DNA of 64,000 bases from JAUILH01 sp964230215 (GCA_964230215.1 CAXRGQ010000006.1:434001-498000); one strand, 5' to 3'. Positions 1 to 8,779 are shown, counted from the stretch's first letter. Translations and numbers: made by a program. Notes: generated from the sequence alone by a model not told the origin.

Positions 1-520
1 CCTAGATAAGACGACAGATTTAGTGATAGACCGTTTTTCGAAATCGGAGGACAATGTTAAAGATGGGATGGATATTTCACTTTGTTCTATTACCTATCGC
101 ACTAATCATGTTGATGTGAATTATGCTGGTGCACACAATAATCTTTGGATAATTTCAAAAAGTGCTGATTTAGGTTTTGAAACCAAATGTGTTGCAAACG
201 AAACTGAGGATTTGTTTTTGCATGAAGTTAGCGCCACACGACAACCAGTAGGTAAATTTGCTAACAGAAAGCCATTCGAAACGAAAAAAATGAAGCTTGG
301 GCTAGGCGATCGATTATACTTATACTCAGATGGATTTGCTGACCAATTTGGCGGCAATATGGGCAAAAAAATGAAGAGTAAAGCATTTAAAAAACTTGTT
401 TTGTCATTGAGCCATCTCAAGATCCAAGAGCAATGCAAATTTTTAGATGAGGCCTTTGAAAACTGGAAGAGCGATTACGAGCAATTGGATGATGTATGTG
501 TAATTGGTATTGAGTTATAG
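1..520 (+). CDS. SpoIIE-type (PP2C) serine phosphatase, 3' end of a longer gene
   Basis: The reading frame is open to the left edge of the window, so this is the C-terminal part of a larger protein; the GTG at 23 is only an internal codon. The visible part is the distal half of a SpoIIE/RsbU-like PP2C phosphatase domain. It has a DGMD motif (near residue 16 counted from the GTG), a YAGAHNNLW block, the metal-ligand block SDGFADQFGG and a closing DDVCVIGIEL. The same blocks in the same order close the 1074-residue sensor-phosphatase at 57384-60608, so the missing N-terminus may also carry propeller and Y_Y_Y sensor domains; that is inference. Such proteins usually dephosphorylate anti-sigma-factor antagonists or similar partners. 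The stop lies 4 bases before the ATG of the next gene, so the two are probably co-transcribed. Confidence 0.85.
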   Translation, partial: LDKTTDLVIDRFSKSEDNVKDGMDISLCSITYRTNHVDVNYAGAHNNLWIISKSADLGFETKCVANETEDLFLHEVSATRQPVGKFANRKPFETKKMKLGLGDRLYLYSDGFADQFGGNMGKKMKSKAFKKLVLSLSHLKIQEQCKFLDEAFENWKSDYEQLDDVCVIGIEL

Positions 521-524
521 GCTT

Positions 525-1115
525 ATGATAGAAGAGTTAGCTAAGACCTTGTCTGGTATCGATATCTACTTATTAGATCAAGTGATGAAAGGTCGTATTA
601 GTGCTTCAACCAAAATATTAGATGCTGGTTGTGGGAGTGGAAGAAATGCACTTGCACTTGAACGTTTTGGATGTAAGAATATCACAGCGTTTGATTCTAA
701 TGAGCTCGCTGTTGATGGCTTAGAAACAAATTCAACCAAGATATTAACACACATATCTTCTATTGAGGATTATACCACCAAAGAAAGTTTTGATTTTATA
801 ATCTGTAATGCTGTTTTACATTTTGCCATGAATCATGAGCATTTCCATACCATGATTCAATCATTATGCAATTGCATGCATCCCAAGAGTGTATTGTTTA
901 TCAGGATGACGAGTGATTTTGCAGTAAATGGATCATACATGCCAAATGAAAATGGTATAGCCAGTTTAGCTGATGGAACGGAAAGGTATCTATTAGACGC
1001 TACTCGACTAAATGAACTTAACACCATACATCACCTTCAACTGGTAGAACCATTAAAAACGGTGAATGTGAACAATCTTAGGTCTATTAGCACTTTAATT
1101 CTTCAAAAATCATAA
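525..1115 (+). CDS. Class I SAM-dependent methyltransferase
   Basis: A 196-residue protein with a Rossmann-type methyltransferase fold. Motif I is ILDAGCGSGR at residues 31-40, followed by an acidic strand end (TAFDSNE) that would bind the ribose of S-adenosylmethionine, and a FDFIICNAVLHF block typical of motif IV. I chose the ATG at 525 over an in-frame TTG at 504, because the TTG would overlap the upstream phosphatase gene and adds nothing conserved. The overall build resembles TehB/UbiE-like small-molecule methyltransferases, but the substrate cannot be read from the sequence. It directly follows the phosphatase gene and is probably its operon partner. Confidence 0.8.
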   Translation: MIEELAKTLSGIDIYLLDQVMKGRISASTKILDAGCGSGRNALALERFGCKNITAFDSNELAVDGLETNSTKILTHISSIEDYTTKESFDFIICNAVLHFAMNHEHFHTMIQSLCNCMHPKSVLFIRMTSDFAVNGSYMPNENGIASLADGTERYLLDATRLNELNTIHHLQLVEPLKTVNVNNLRSISTLILQKS

Positions 1116-1150
1116 GTACGTTTAATGATAGTTATTCGTACCTTTACATC

Positions 1151-1345
1151 ATGGAATTGATATTACTAAGCATAGGATTGATGGCCTTGGCGGTCGCTGG
1201 TATCGCTATAAAGATTTGGGCAAAGAAAGATGGCGAATTCGCTGGCACTTGCGCAAGTAATAATCCATTACTTAACGAAGAAGGTGCATCATGCTCAATT
1301 TGCGGGGCGCGTCCTGAAGAGAAATGTAAAAATGAAGCCGTTTAA
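1151..1345 (+). CDS. Small four-cysteine membrane protein, NqrM-like (DUF539-type) Na+-NQR maturation factor
   Basis: A 64-residue protein with one N-terminal transmembrane helix (residues 2-22), a short basic-acidic linker and a C-terminal segment with exactly four cysteines (C34, C48, C51, C59). NqrM, needed to mature the Fe-S centre of Na+-NQR in Vibrio, has the same build: one helix followed by a GTC/GSC motif and clustered cysteines. Here the motif is GTCASNNP, then CSICG. The gene converges on apbE and the nqr operon, with stop codons overlapping by 4 bases, and this neighbourhood is the strongest argument for the call. Cysteine spacing differs from the proteobacterial protein, so the name is an inference. 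TACCTTTA lies just upstream, leaving a very short leader. Confidence 0.6.
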   Translation: MELILLSIGLMALAVAGIAIKIWAKKDGEFAGTCASNNPLLNEEGASCSICGARPEEKCKNEAV

Positions 1346-2442
1346 GGTAGGAATTCATCAAACAGCCTTGAGTGCCATGTCTCAAGCGTACCATCTATAT
1401 CATATATAAGGTAAACTTCAAGGTTTCTTGGGTTTTCATCTCCAAGTACAAACGCCTTTGTTTTTTCAAGCCCCATTACCATAAATGCCGTGGCATAGGC
1501 ATCTGCAATAGCGGCCGAATTAGCAATTACAGTAACGCTGAGTAAATTGTTAGAACTAGGGTAGCCCGTTGATGGATCAATTGTGTGAGACATGCGTTTC
1601 CCATCCACCATTTTAAACTTTCTATAACTTCCAGATGTAGCTAAGGCCCTATTTTCGAGTGGAACTTTTAGCATAAACTCATCATCCATAGTTGATTTCT
1701 CTTCTTTAGGTTGTTCTATACCAATAATCCAAGGTCCTCCCTGTGGGCTTTTTCCGGATGTCACTAGTTCACCACCAATTTCTACCATGTAATCATTGAT
1801 GCCTTGCGCTTTTAAGAAGTCTGCTACTCTATCTACACTATATCCTTGAGCAATCGCATTCATCTCAATCTTAACACCTTTGGGCACGCTAAATTTATTT
1901 GAGTCTGGATTGTATTCAAGCAAATTATAATTACACAATGCACGGGTTGAATCGAGCTCATCTTTCGAGATGATCTCTAAATTCTTAAAATCTTCCCCCC
2001 ATAGCTCAATAATCGGGTATATGGCGGGATTAAATGCCCCATTAGTTTCTTTATATACCTCACTGGCGAGCTTAAAACATTCTACAAACTGCTGATCTGG
2101 CTTTACCTCACCATATTCATTCAAAATAGTAATAAACGATGAAGCATTGTAGGTAGAAAGAGAGTTGTCAAAATCTACCAGCAATGAATCTATTTCATTC
2201 TTATACGATTTCTTCGTAGATGCCTTGTAAATGACTGAAAAAGTAGTTCCTTGAGTATGGCCATTAAGTGAAATGTAATCTGCCGAATCAATTTTTACCT
2301 CCTCGTCTTGTTGCTTCTTATCCCTTGAAGAAGAATTATCTGAAGAGCTGCTACATCCGATTGACAACAAAAAAAGCCCCCCGCATAAAATACGGAGGGT
2401 TAATTCTTTATATCTATGTTTCGATTTAACCACCGAAATCAT
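1342..2442 (-). CDS. apbE: FAD:protein FMN transferase (ApbE), lipoprotein
   Basis: ApbE attaches FMN through a phosphodiester bond to threonines of NqrB and NqrC and works outside the cytoplasmic membrane. The protein has 366 residues and a lipoprotein signal ending in LSIGC (C30). Family landmarks follow in order: GTTFSV, LSTYN, GAFNPAIYPI, the EMNAIAQGYSVD block, EIGGEL, then HTIDPSTGYP and the metal-binding ADAYATAFMVMG. The ATG at 2442 is preferred over the TTG at 2445. The first codons overlap the end of nqrF by 17 bases, so translation is probably coupled. A strong terminator-like hairpin lies inside codons 15-22 (separate entry), which may keep expression below that of the Nqr subunits. 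Confidence 0.95.
   Translation of the reverse strand: MISVVKSKHRYKELTLRILCGGLFLLSIGCSSSSDNSSSRDKKQQDEEVKIDSADYISLNGHTQGTTFSVIYKASTKKSYKNEIDSLLVDFDNSLSTYNASSFITILNEYGEVKPDQQFVECFKLASEVYKETNGAFNPAIYPIIELWGEDFKNLEIISKDELDSTRALCNYNLLEYNPDSNKFSVPKGVKIEMNAIAQGYSVDRVADFLKAQGINDYMVEIGGELVTSGKSPQGGPWIIGIEQPKEEKSTMDDEFMLKVPLENRALATSGSYRKFKMVDGKRMSHTIDPSTGYPSSNNLLSVTVIANSAAIADAYATAFMVMGLEKTKAFVLGDENPRNLEVYLIYDIDGTLETWHSRLFDEFLP
2369..2399 (-). terminator. Terminator-like hairpin inside the 5' coding part of apbE
   Basis: Read on the minus strand, bases 2399-2390 pair with 2386-2377 to form a 10-bp GC-rich stem with two G-U pairs and a 3-base loop. One C and seven consecutive T (2375-2369) follow. This is the form of a Rho-independent terminator. 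It begins 27 bases after the nqrF stop codon but already within apbE codons 15-25, which encode the signal peptide. Whether it terminates, attenuates or is only a coding coincidence is not known. Confidence 0.6.
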
Positions 2443-3733
2443 CAAATCTTACGTTTTCTGGCGGCACACCCCAGTCATCACACATCTTCTCTACTGCCTG
2501 GTTCATCAATGGAGGACCACAGAAATAGAATTCGATATCTTCTGGTGCATCATGATGCTTTAAGTATTGGTCGATTACAGCGTTATGCACGAATCCAACA
2601 AAACCATCACCCGCTTCATCATGAATATCTTTCTTCTCAACCCAATTATCATCAGGCAAAGCATCAGATAATACCATATAGAATTTAAAGTTAGGGAACT
2701 GCTTTTCTAGATCTCTGAAGTAGTGAATATAGAATAACTCAGCTCTTGAACGACCACCGTACCAGTAAGTAACCTTTCTATCAGTCTTCATTGTTTTGAA
2801 AAGCTCATATAAGTGAGATCTCATTGGCGCCATTCCTGCACCACCACCAATGTAAAGCATTTCAGCATCAGACTCATTGATGAAGAATTCACCGTAAGGT
2901 CCTGAAATCACTGCCGTATCGCCCTCTTTCAAGTTAAATATGTATGATGAAGCTACACCCGGATTCACATCCATCCACTTTCCTGTATTTCTATCAAATG
3001 GAGGAGTCGCAACCCTTACATTCAACATAATTCTTCTACCTTCTGCTGGGTATGAAGCCATTGAATAGGCTCTAACTACTTCCTCGTCATTTTTCATAAC
3101 AAGGCCTCTAATAGCGTACTGACCTTCTGCCCAGTCTTTCTCAAACTTATCAGGCTCACCTGGGTGATCTTGTGGATGCGCTTTAACATCCATGTCAGAA
3201 TATTTTACAGTACAAGGTGGGATCTTAATCTGGATATAACCACCTGCCTTGTAATCCATGTCTTCTGGAATCTCAACAATAAACTCTTTGATATAGGTTG
3301 CTACGTTGTAGTTTGACACCACCTTAGCTTCCCATTCCTTAATACCAAGTACTTCTTCTTCAACATGAATTTCCATGTCTTCTTTAACTTTCACTTGGCA
3401 ACCTAGTCTCCAGTTATCGGCAATTTGCTTTCTTGAGAAGTGCGGCTCTTCGGTAGGCAGGATTGAACCTCCTCCACTTAAAACCTGACATGTACACTGT
3501 ACACATGTACCACCACCACCACAAGCAGACGGTAAGAAGATACCGTTACTACCTAATGTTGAGAGTAATGTTCCTCCTGCATCTACTTCTAAAACTTTTT
3601 CGCCATTGTTGATATTAACCTTCACCTTTCCAGATGACACTAATTTCGCTTTGGCGAATAAAAGCAGAGCAACCAGAAGTAATACTACTCCTAAGAAGAC
3701 TGCTACCGATATTATAATAACCTGCGTATTCAT
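2426..3733 (-). CDS. nqrF: Na+-NQR subunit F (NADH dehydrogenase, FAD and 2Fe-2S)
   Basis: The electron-entry subunit: it takes hydride from NADH onto FAD and passes electrons to a 2Fe-2S centre. It has 435 residues. An N-terminal membrane anchor (residues 5-27) precedes a ferredoxin domain with cysteines C71, C77, C80 and C112 in the CGGGGTCVQC context. A ferredoxin-reductase part follows, with the FAD-binding RAYSMASYP block, an ISGPYGEF strand, the GGGAGMAPMRSH nucleotide-binding loop and the C-terminal FCGPPLMNQAV and FDDFGG. All key residues are present. It is the last nqr gene of the minus-strand operon nqrABCDEF and overlaps the start of apbE. Confidence 0.98.
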   Translation of the reverse strand: MNTQVIIISVAVFLGVVLLLVALLLFAKAKLVSSGKVKVNINNGEKVLEVDAGGTLLSTLGSNGIFLPSACGGGGTCVQCTCQVLSGGGSILPTEEPHFSRKQIADNWRLGCQVKVKEDMEIHVEEEVLGIKEWEAKVVSNYNVATYIKEFIVEIPEDMDYKAGGYIQIKIPPCTVKYSDMDVKAHPQDHPGEPDKFEKDWAEGQYAIRGLVMKNDEEVVRAYSMASYPAEGRRIMLNVRVATPPFDRNTGKWMDVNPGVASSYIFNLKEGDTAVISGPYGEFFINESDAEMLYIGGGAGMAPMRSHLYELFKTMKTDRKVTYWYGGRSRAELFYIHYFRDLEKQFPNFKFYMVLSDALPDDNWVEKKDIHDEAGDGFVGFVHNAVIDQYLKHHDAPEDIEFYFCGPPLMNQAVEKMCDDWGVPPENVRFDDFGG

Positions 3734-3751
3734 TGTATTCCGTATCCTATA

Positions 3752-4366
3752 TTAAATATCAAATCCTAAAAATCCTAAGAATGCTATCCCCATTAGACCT
3801 GTAATAATAAAGGCCATACCTACACCTCTTAATGGTGCTGGAACGTGAGAGTAACGAATCTTTTCTCTAATTGCTGCAATTAACACAACTGCTATAAACC
3901 AGCCCACACCAGAGCCAAATCCATATTCTGTTGCCTTAAGTACAGTTGAGAATTGTTTTTCTTGCATAAATAGTGCTCCCCCTAGTATCGCACAGTTTAC
4001 AGCGATAAGTGGGAGGAATATACCCAGAGCTCCATAGAGGGCCGGGGATACTTTTTCGACTATCATTTCCACCAATTGTACAATGGAGGCAATTACTGCA
4101 ATAAATAGAATGAATGATAAGAAACTCAAATCCATTTCTGCATACTCTGCTCCTAACCATTTCAATGCACCTGGTTGAAGTACGTACTGATCTAACAGCC
4201 AGTTAATAGGCACAGTTACTGTAAGTACGAAAATTACAGCGGCACCAAGACCAACAGCAGTTTTAATCGTTTTTGATACTGCTAGGTATGAACACATTCC
4301 GAAAAAGAATGCGAAAATCATATTGTCTACAAATGCACTTCTTATAAATATAGCTCCGTGATCCAT
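3752..4366 (-). CDS. nqrE: Na+-NQR subunit E
   Basis: An integral membrane subunit of 204 residues with six predicted helices. NqrD and NqrE are related and form an inverted pair that holds a membrane-embedded 2Fe-2S centre. The two expected cysteines are here at C25 (GMCSYLAVS) and C125 (AVNCAILGG), both in strongly conserved contexts. Length is normal for the family. The gene lies 29 bases after nqrD and 18 bases before nqrF on the same strand, in the conserved nqr order. Confidence 0.98.
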   Translation of the reverse strand: MDHGAIFIRSAFVDNMIFAFFFGMCSYLAVSKTIKTAVGLGAAVIFVLTVTVPINWLLDQYVLQPGALKWLGAEYAEMDLSFLSFILFIAVIASIVQLVEMIVEKVSPALYGALGIFLPLIAVNCAILGGALFMQEKQFSTVLKATEYGFGSGVGWFIAVVLIAAIREKIRYSHVPAPLRGVGMAFIITGLMGIAFLGFLGFDI

Positions 4367-4395
4367 CTTGTCTATTTTCTAAGTTCTTATTTCGA

Positions 4396-5076
4396 TTAAT
4401 GTGTTTCAATTAAGTGTGTTTTTCTACTTCTCTGAATCCAGATATAGATACCCACAATCACCAGTGATGAAGGAGGCAGAAGCATCAAACCATTGTTTTC
4501 GTAACCAATTGCGTACAATCCAGTTGAATCTGCAACTGTTGCCGCTTTGTGGCCAAAAATTTCGATTCCCATAAGCTTTCCAGAACCGAAAAGTTCTTTA
4601 AAGAAAGCAATTACAACAAGTAATAGTCCATATCCAAGACCGTTACCTACACCATCCATAATAGACGGCCAAGGTTTGTTTCCTAAAGCGAATGCCTCAA
4701 GACGTCCCATAATGATACAGTTTGTAATAATAAGTCCAACGAATACTGACAGTTGCTTAGATACATCATAAACGTAAGCTTTAAGCACCTGATCCACGAT
4801 AATTACCAATGATGCTACAATTACAAGCTGTACAATAATTCTGATTCGTCCAGGGATTAGGTTTCTTAACAAAGAAACTACTAGGTTACCAAGAATCAAT
4901 ACTGCCAATACCGATAAAGACATAACAACAGCATTCTTCATCTGAACGGTTACCGCAAGTGCAGAACAAATACCAAGTACCTGAATAGTAATCGGGTTAT
5001 TGTCGCTAAGCGGATCTGTGATAAGCTTTTTATTCTTCTTCGAGAATAAGGGCTCTTTTGGTTTTTCTTCGCTCAT
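4396..5076 (-). CDS. nqrD: Na+-NQR subunit D
   Basis: A membrane subunit of 226 residues, paralogous to NqrE. Conserved half-site cysteines occur at C37 (GICSALAVTVQ) and C120 (ITNCIIMGRLEAFA), which with NqrE coordinate the intramembrane iron-sulfur centre. A polar, lysine-rich N-terminal tail of about 28 residues precedes the first helix. The six-helix pattern and the central GNGLGYG motif fit the family. It starts 6 bases after the end of nqrC, in the standard operon order. Confidence 0.98.
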   Translation of the reverse strand: MSEEKPKEPLFSKKNKKLITDPLSDNNPITIQVLGICSALAVTVQMKNAVVMSLSVLAVLILGNLVVSLLRNLIPGRIRIIVQLVIVASLVIIVDQVLKAYVYDVSKQLSVFVGLIITNCIIMGRLEAFALGNKPWPSIMDGVGNGLGYGLLLVVIAFFKELFGSGKLMGIEIFGHKAATVADSTGLYAIGYENNGLMLLPPSSLVIVGIYIWIQRSRKTHLIETH

Positions 5077-5082
5077 AATTTA

Positions 5083-5841
5083 TTACTTGTAATTCGGATT
5101 TTCAATTAAGAAGTTGTAATAAACAACCATAGTTCTACTAATCATTTCATCAACACCAACACTGGTAAATGTTCCACCAGAAATTCCATCAACTGAATGC
5201 TCATCTAACTCAGGACCTGGTTTAATGACAGAAACTGACGTAAACTCTTCACCTTCAGCAATCGTCTTACCAATAAACGATTTCTCAAAAGCGTCATTAG
5301 CAATCTCAGCACCTAGACCAGGTGTCTCAGATTTGTGATCAAATACTGCTCCTTTAATCGTTTTGCCGTCTGCATCTAAACTGATATAGCCCCAAACTGC
5401 TGCCCATAATCCCTGTCCTTGCACTGGAGCTACATACATTGTCTCTCCATCGATTTCACATACATACAATGGGTAGTTTCGTTTCTTTGGATCTTTCTCG
5501 TTTTTGTATTCCTTAAGAAGGTCAACATTAAACGCATCATTTTCGTTACCAGATTCAATTGGGTCATCCACGGTTAATTCCGTTCCTTCTTTTATGTTTC
5601 CATAGAAGTCAAGAATTACACGCTTAACCACATGTTTCTTAAACAATTCCTCTGCCTCTGCCATAGTAGCATCACGCATACCAGCTGCTTGAAGAACGTT
5701 CGCCATTTTTTCCTTCTGAACATTCGCCTTTTGAGCAGGTTGAAGTGCCATAGCTACTGTTGCAAGTAATGCACCTACCACTACCACCATTACGATGGAG
5801 AATGTTATTACATAACCGTTACTTTCCTTATTCAATGCCAT
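5083..5841 (-). CDS. nqrC: Na+-NQR subunit C (covalent FMN)
   Basis: A 252-residue subunit with one N-terminal membrane helix (residues 10-32) and a periplasmic FMN-binding domain. The flavinylation site is visible as DGISGGTFTS with the acceptor threonine at T224; the residue just before it is Gly instead of the Ala common in Vibrio. The SETPGLGAEI block (171-180), typical of NqrC, precedes it. The FMN would be attached by the ApbE encoded at the end of this cluster. Only 2 bases separate it from nqrB. Confidence 0.97.
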   Translation of the reverse strand: MALNKESNGYVITFSIVMVVVVGALLATVAMALQPAQKANVQKEKMANVLQAAGMRDATMAEAEELFKKHVVKRVILDFYGNIKEGTELTVDDPIESGNENDAFNVDLLKEYKNEKDPKKRNYPLYVCEIDGETMYVAPVQGQGLWAAVWGYISLDADGKTIKGAVFDHKSETPGLGAEIANDAFEKSFIGKTIAEGEEFTSVSVIKPGPELDEHSVDGISGGTFTSVGVDEMISRTMVVYYNFLIENPNYK

Positions 5842-5843
5842 AA

Positions 5844-7331
5844 TTAAGCAGCTTTAAGTCGTTTTTGTCTTCTTTTAATATTCGATGATACCACCATGTG
5901 GTCAATCAACGGTGCACACACATTTGCAAATAGAATTGCTAACATGATTCCCTCTGGATATGCTGGGTTAACCACTCTAATAAGGATACCCAATGATCCA
6001 GCAATCGCTCCATAAATGAACTTACCTGTCCGCGTTTGTGCTGCAGTAACAGGGTCTGTCGCCATAAACGCCATACCAAACATAAAGCCTCCAAGCATTA
6101 ATTGATGCATTGGGTCAATATCTGTAAATGGATTCATGCCAGTAGCATTTAGCGCCACTGCCATTAGGAAGCCACCTGCGAACATAGAAGCCATAATCTC
6201 CCAACTTCCTATTCCAACAAATATTAGGAATAATGCACCGATTAAACATGCAATCGCAGAGGTCTCACCAATACAACCAGGGATAAATCCAATCATTGCT
6301 TCTGATATCGATGGTAATTTCTTAACCTGAACTTCTTGAGCAAGCGTTAAATCCTCAATCTTTTGCTCACGCTTGGCATTATCTGCCTTGATTTTCTTAA
6401 GGTTACTCTCCTCTACAGCAGTCAAACTACCTTTAGATTCGAGCTCTTTAATTACCTCATTATTACCATCAATTTCATTCTGGTTAGAGTTAATTTTTTT
6501 CTGAAATGTAGCTGTTGATGCAGCAATACCTAAAGCCGTTTCACCTGAATAAGCATGTACTTTCGAATCAGCAGTAAGCTCGTAATTAATATACTCACCA
6601 ACCACTTCATCATTAATATTGTAGACCTTGCCTTCTTTTATGAGGTTTTCCACACCTAGCTCACCATCTTTTACAGACGCTACTTGCTTAACTCCATTCT
6701 CTTCATCTGCATGAATCCAAACAACATTTCCTGAGATCGCTGTCGGGTGTGCAAAGAATATAAATGCTCTTGCTAGTAAGGCAACGTTTAAGATGTTCAT
6801 ACCCGTTCCCCCGAATACTTCCTTACCTATTAACACAGCAAAGGCAGTTGCCACTGCTACCATCCAAAGAGGAGTATCCATAGGCATAACCAATGGAATA
6901 AGCATTCCCGAAACAAGGAATCCTTCGTGAATCTCGTGTCCCTTTGCCCAGCAGAAGATAAATTCAACCCCAAGGCCGACACCATATGCTACAATGACAA
7001 ACGGTAGTACTTTAATAAGCCCAAAACCAATTTTATCCCAGAAACCATCCATTACTTCTGGATACAATCCTTGTCCGAGATAGTACTGGTGTCCTGTGTT
7101 ATAAATTCCGAATAACAAACATGGAATTAAAGCAACGATAACCATAAACATGGTACGCTTTAAGTCAATTCCATCACGAATATGCGACCCTTTCTTGGTA
7201 GCATGTCCAGGTGTAAATAAGAAAGTTTCTAAACTGTCATACACCCAAAACATTAATCCTTTTTTCTTCCCTTCCTTCGGTTCGAATTTAGGTTTAACGT
7301 TTTTCTGTAAAAAATTATGTAGTCCTTTCAC
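5844..7331 (-). CDS. nqrB: Na+-NQR subunit B with two unusual insertions
   Basis: The main membrane subunit of the sodium pump, carrying covalent FMN, riboflavin and the quinone site. The acceptor threonine is T265 in the SGETALG motif (Vibrio has SGAT). At 495 residues it is about 80 longer than the roughly 415 of Vibrio NqrB, as I remember that protein. The excess lies in two places that flank the FMN threonine: about residues 205-258 (acidic, hydrophilic) and about 273-335 (Lys/Glu/Asn-rich with a heptad-like, coiled-coil look). Membrane segments on both sides are normal, including GMNPFTDIDP and AFMATDPVTAAQTRTGKF. The start codon is GTG. Gene order and spacing are standard. Confidence 0.96.
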   Translation of the reverse strand: MKGLHNFLQKNVKPKFEPKEGKKKGLMFWVYDSLETFLFTPGHATKKGSHIRDGIDLKRTMFMVIVALIPCLLFGIYNTGHQYYLGQGLYPEVMDGFWDKIGFGLIKVLPFVIVAYGVGLGVEFIFCWAKGHEIHEGFLVSGMLIPLVMPMDTPLWMVAVATAFAVLIGKEVFGGTGMNILNVALLARAFIFFAHPTAISGNVVWIHADEENGVKQVASVKDGELGVENLIKEGKVYNINDEVVGEYINYELTADSKVHAYSGETALGIAASTATFQKKINSNQNEIDGNNEVIKELESKGSLTAVEESNLKKIKADNAKREQKIEDLTLAQEVQVKKLPSISEAMIGFIPGCIGETSAIACLIGALFLIFVGIGSWEIMASMFAGGFLMAVALNATGMNPFTDIDPMHQLMLGGFMFGMAFMATDPVTAAQTRTGKFIYGAIAGSLGILIRVVNPAYPEGIMLAILFANVCAPLIDHMVVSSNIKRRQKRLKAA

Positions 7332-7355
7332 TTAGATAAGGTTTAAATTCAATAA

Positions 7356-8723
7356 TTACATACATTCTTTTTGGATGACATCTAGACCATCCCTAACAAC
7401 ACTCTGCACATTGATTTTAGATGTACAAACGTACTCACATAATGCAAAATCCTCTGGTATTACCTCATAAATACCCAACTGTTCCATTTTATCAATATCA
7501 TTCGTAATGATAGCTTTCAATAAGAACACTGGGTATATATCAAACGGAAATACTTGTTCATACTGCCCTGACACTACAAATGCTCTTTCTTCTCCATTTT
7601 GATTTGTGTTAAGGTTATACTTTTTATTGGGCATTAACCAACTTGGGTATGAACGTGATAATGATTTCTTTTTTAAGCCTGGGCTTAACCAACCATCTGT
7701 CATGAAGAATTGAGCTTCATTTCCTTCTGGCAATGCTGTTACTTGGTGGTGATAAAATCCTAAGAATCCATCTTTATCCACTCTATCTCCAGTTAATGGG
7801 TTACCGCTAATGATTCTCACATCTCCATCACCCTCGTGCACATTGTTTTCCAGAACCTTCGAAAGACTAGTTCCAATAAGCACTTTATAGTACTTTGGAT
7901 TCTTAATTTTAGAACCAGTAATCGCAATTACTCGACTATAATCTGCTTTACCTGTCGTAAATAATCTTCCAATAGCAAGTACATCTTGCACATTCAATGT
8001 CCATACCTTCTCTCCTTTGTTGATTGGATCGATATGGTGAATCTGTGTTCCTACATTTCCTGCTGGATGAGGACCATCAATTCTGTTTATCTGAACATTC
8101 TTAGCCGACTTAAGAGCCTCATCATGGGCACCATTAGCCTTAAGCGTTAAATGAACTTTACCATCTGTTAATTTCGCAACAAGATCTAATCCTTTCTGGA
8201 ATACTTCCTTATTCCCGTGAATGATGAAGTCATAATCTGGTGCTAGTGGATTTGTGTCAAAACCAGAAATAAAAATCGCCTTTGGCGTATCATCTGGATT
8301 GGCAACAATGTCTATAGGACGCTGCTTCAACATTGGCCATAACCCACTTGCCAGTAAATTTTCCTTAATGTCTTCTCTAGACATGCTTTCGGCAGAACCA
8401 GATTTAAAAGTTTCATGATCTGTGCTTCCGTCCGCTTTGATCCTAACTTCTAAAATTCTACGCTTTGCCCCTCTAACAATTTCAGATAATGTTCCGCTTA
8501 CAGGTGAAGTAAACTTTATCTTATCATTGTATTTATCGAAAAATATTACGCTTCCGGCTTTAACTTTTTCCCCTTCTTTAAGAGTCATTTTGGGGGTTAA
8601 GCCATGAAAATCTGGTGGTTTTATCGCAAATACATCTGGATTTTCAGGTGTAATTAACACCTTCTCAGCCTCACCTACGAGCCTGATATTCATCCCTTTG
8701 CGAATCCTGATGGATTTTGACAT
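7356..8723 (-). CDS. nqrA: Na+-NQR subunit A
   Basis: The peripheral cytoplasmic subunit at the head of the operon, 455 residues, close to the usual length. Family features include the N-terminal barrel-sandwich segment (GEKVKAGSVIFFDK, TSPVSGTLSEI), the HPAGNVGTQIHHIDP block, and a C-terminal CEYVCTSKINVQSVVRDGLD segment. Subunit A contacts NqrB near the quinone site and carries no flavin. A clear Bacteroidota promoter lies upstream (separate entry), and all six nqr genes probably form one transcript ending near or in apbE. Confidence 0.98.
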   Translation of the reverse strand: MSKSIRIRKGMNIRLVGEAEKVLITPENPDVFAIKPPDFHGLTPKMTLKEGEKVKAGSVIFFDKYNDKIKFTSPVSGTLSEIVRGAKRRILEVRIKADGSTDHETFKSGSAESMSREDIKENLLASGLWPMLKQRPIDIVANPDDTPKAIFISGFDTNPLAPDYDFIIHGNKEVFQKGLDLVAKLTDGKVHLTLKANGAHDEALKSAKNVQINRIDGPHPAGNVGTQIHHIDPINKGEKVWTLNVQDVLAIGRLFTTGKADYSRVIAITGSKIKNPKYYKVLIGTSLSKVLENNVHEGDGDVRIISGNPLTGDRVDKDGFLGFYHHQVTALPEGNEAQFFMTDGWLSPGLKKKSLSRSYPSWLMPNKKYNLNTNQNGEERAFVVSGQYEQVFPFDIYPVFLLKAIITNDIDKMEQLGIYEVIPEDFALCEYVCTSKINVQSVVRDGLDVIQKECM

Positions 8724-8750
8724 GTTTTTTGCAGCTTAAATTGTTGTGAG

Positions 8751-8779
8751 CAAAATTATAAATTTGTGTCAACGGGCAA
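8751..8779 (-). promoter_or_regulatory. Predicted promoter of the nqr operon
   Basis: On the minus strand there is TTG (8779-8777), an 18-base spacer and TAATTTTG (8758-8751). This matches the Bacteroidota housekeeping consensus TTG-N19-TAnnTTTG. The nqrA ATG lies 28 bases downstream. No ribosome-binding sequence is evident between them. Confidence 0.7.

Noticed and set aside
1440..1465. Weak hairpin with T-run after the NqrM-like gene, inside apbE
   Set aside because: ACAAA/TTTGT is only a 5-bp AT-rich stem; it is too weak to call a terminator.
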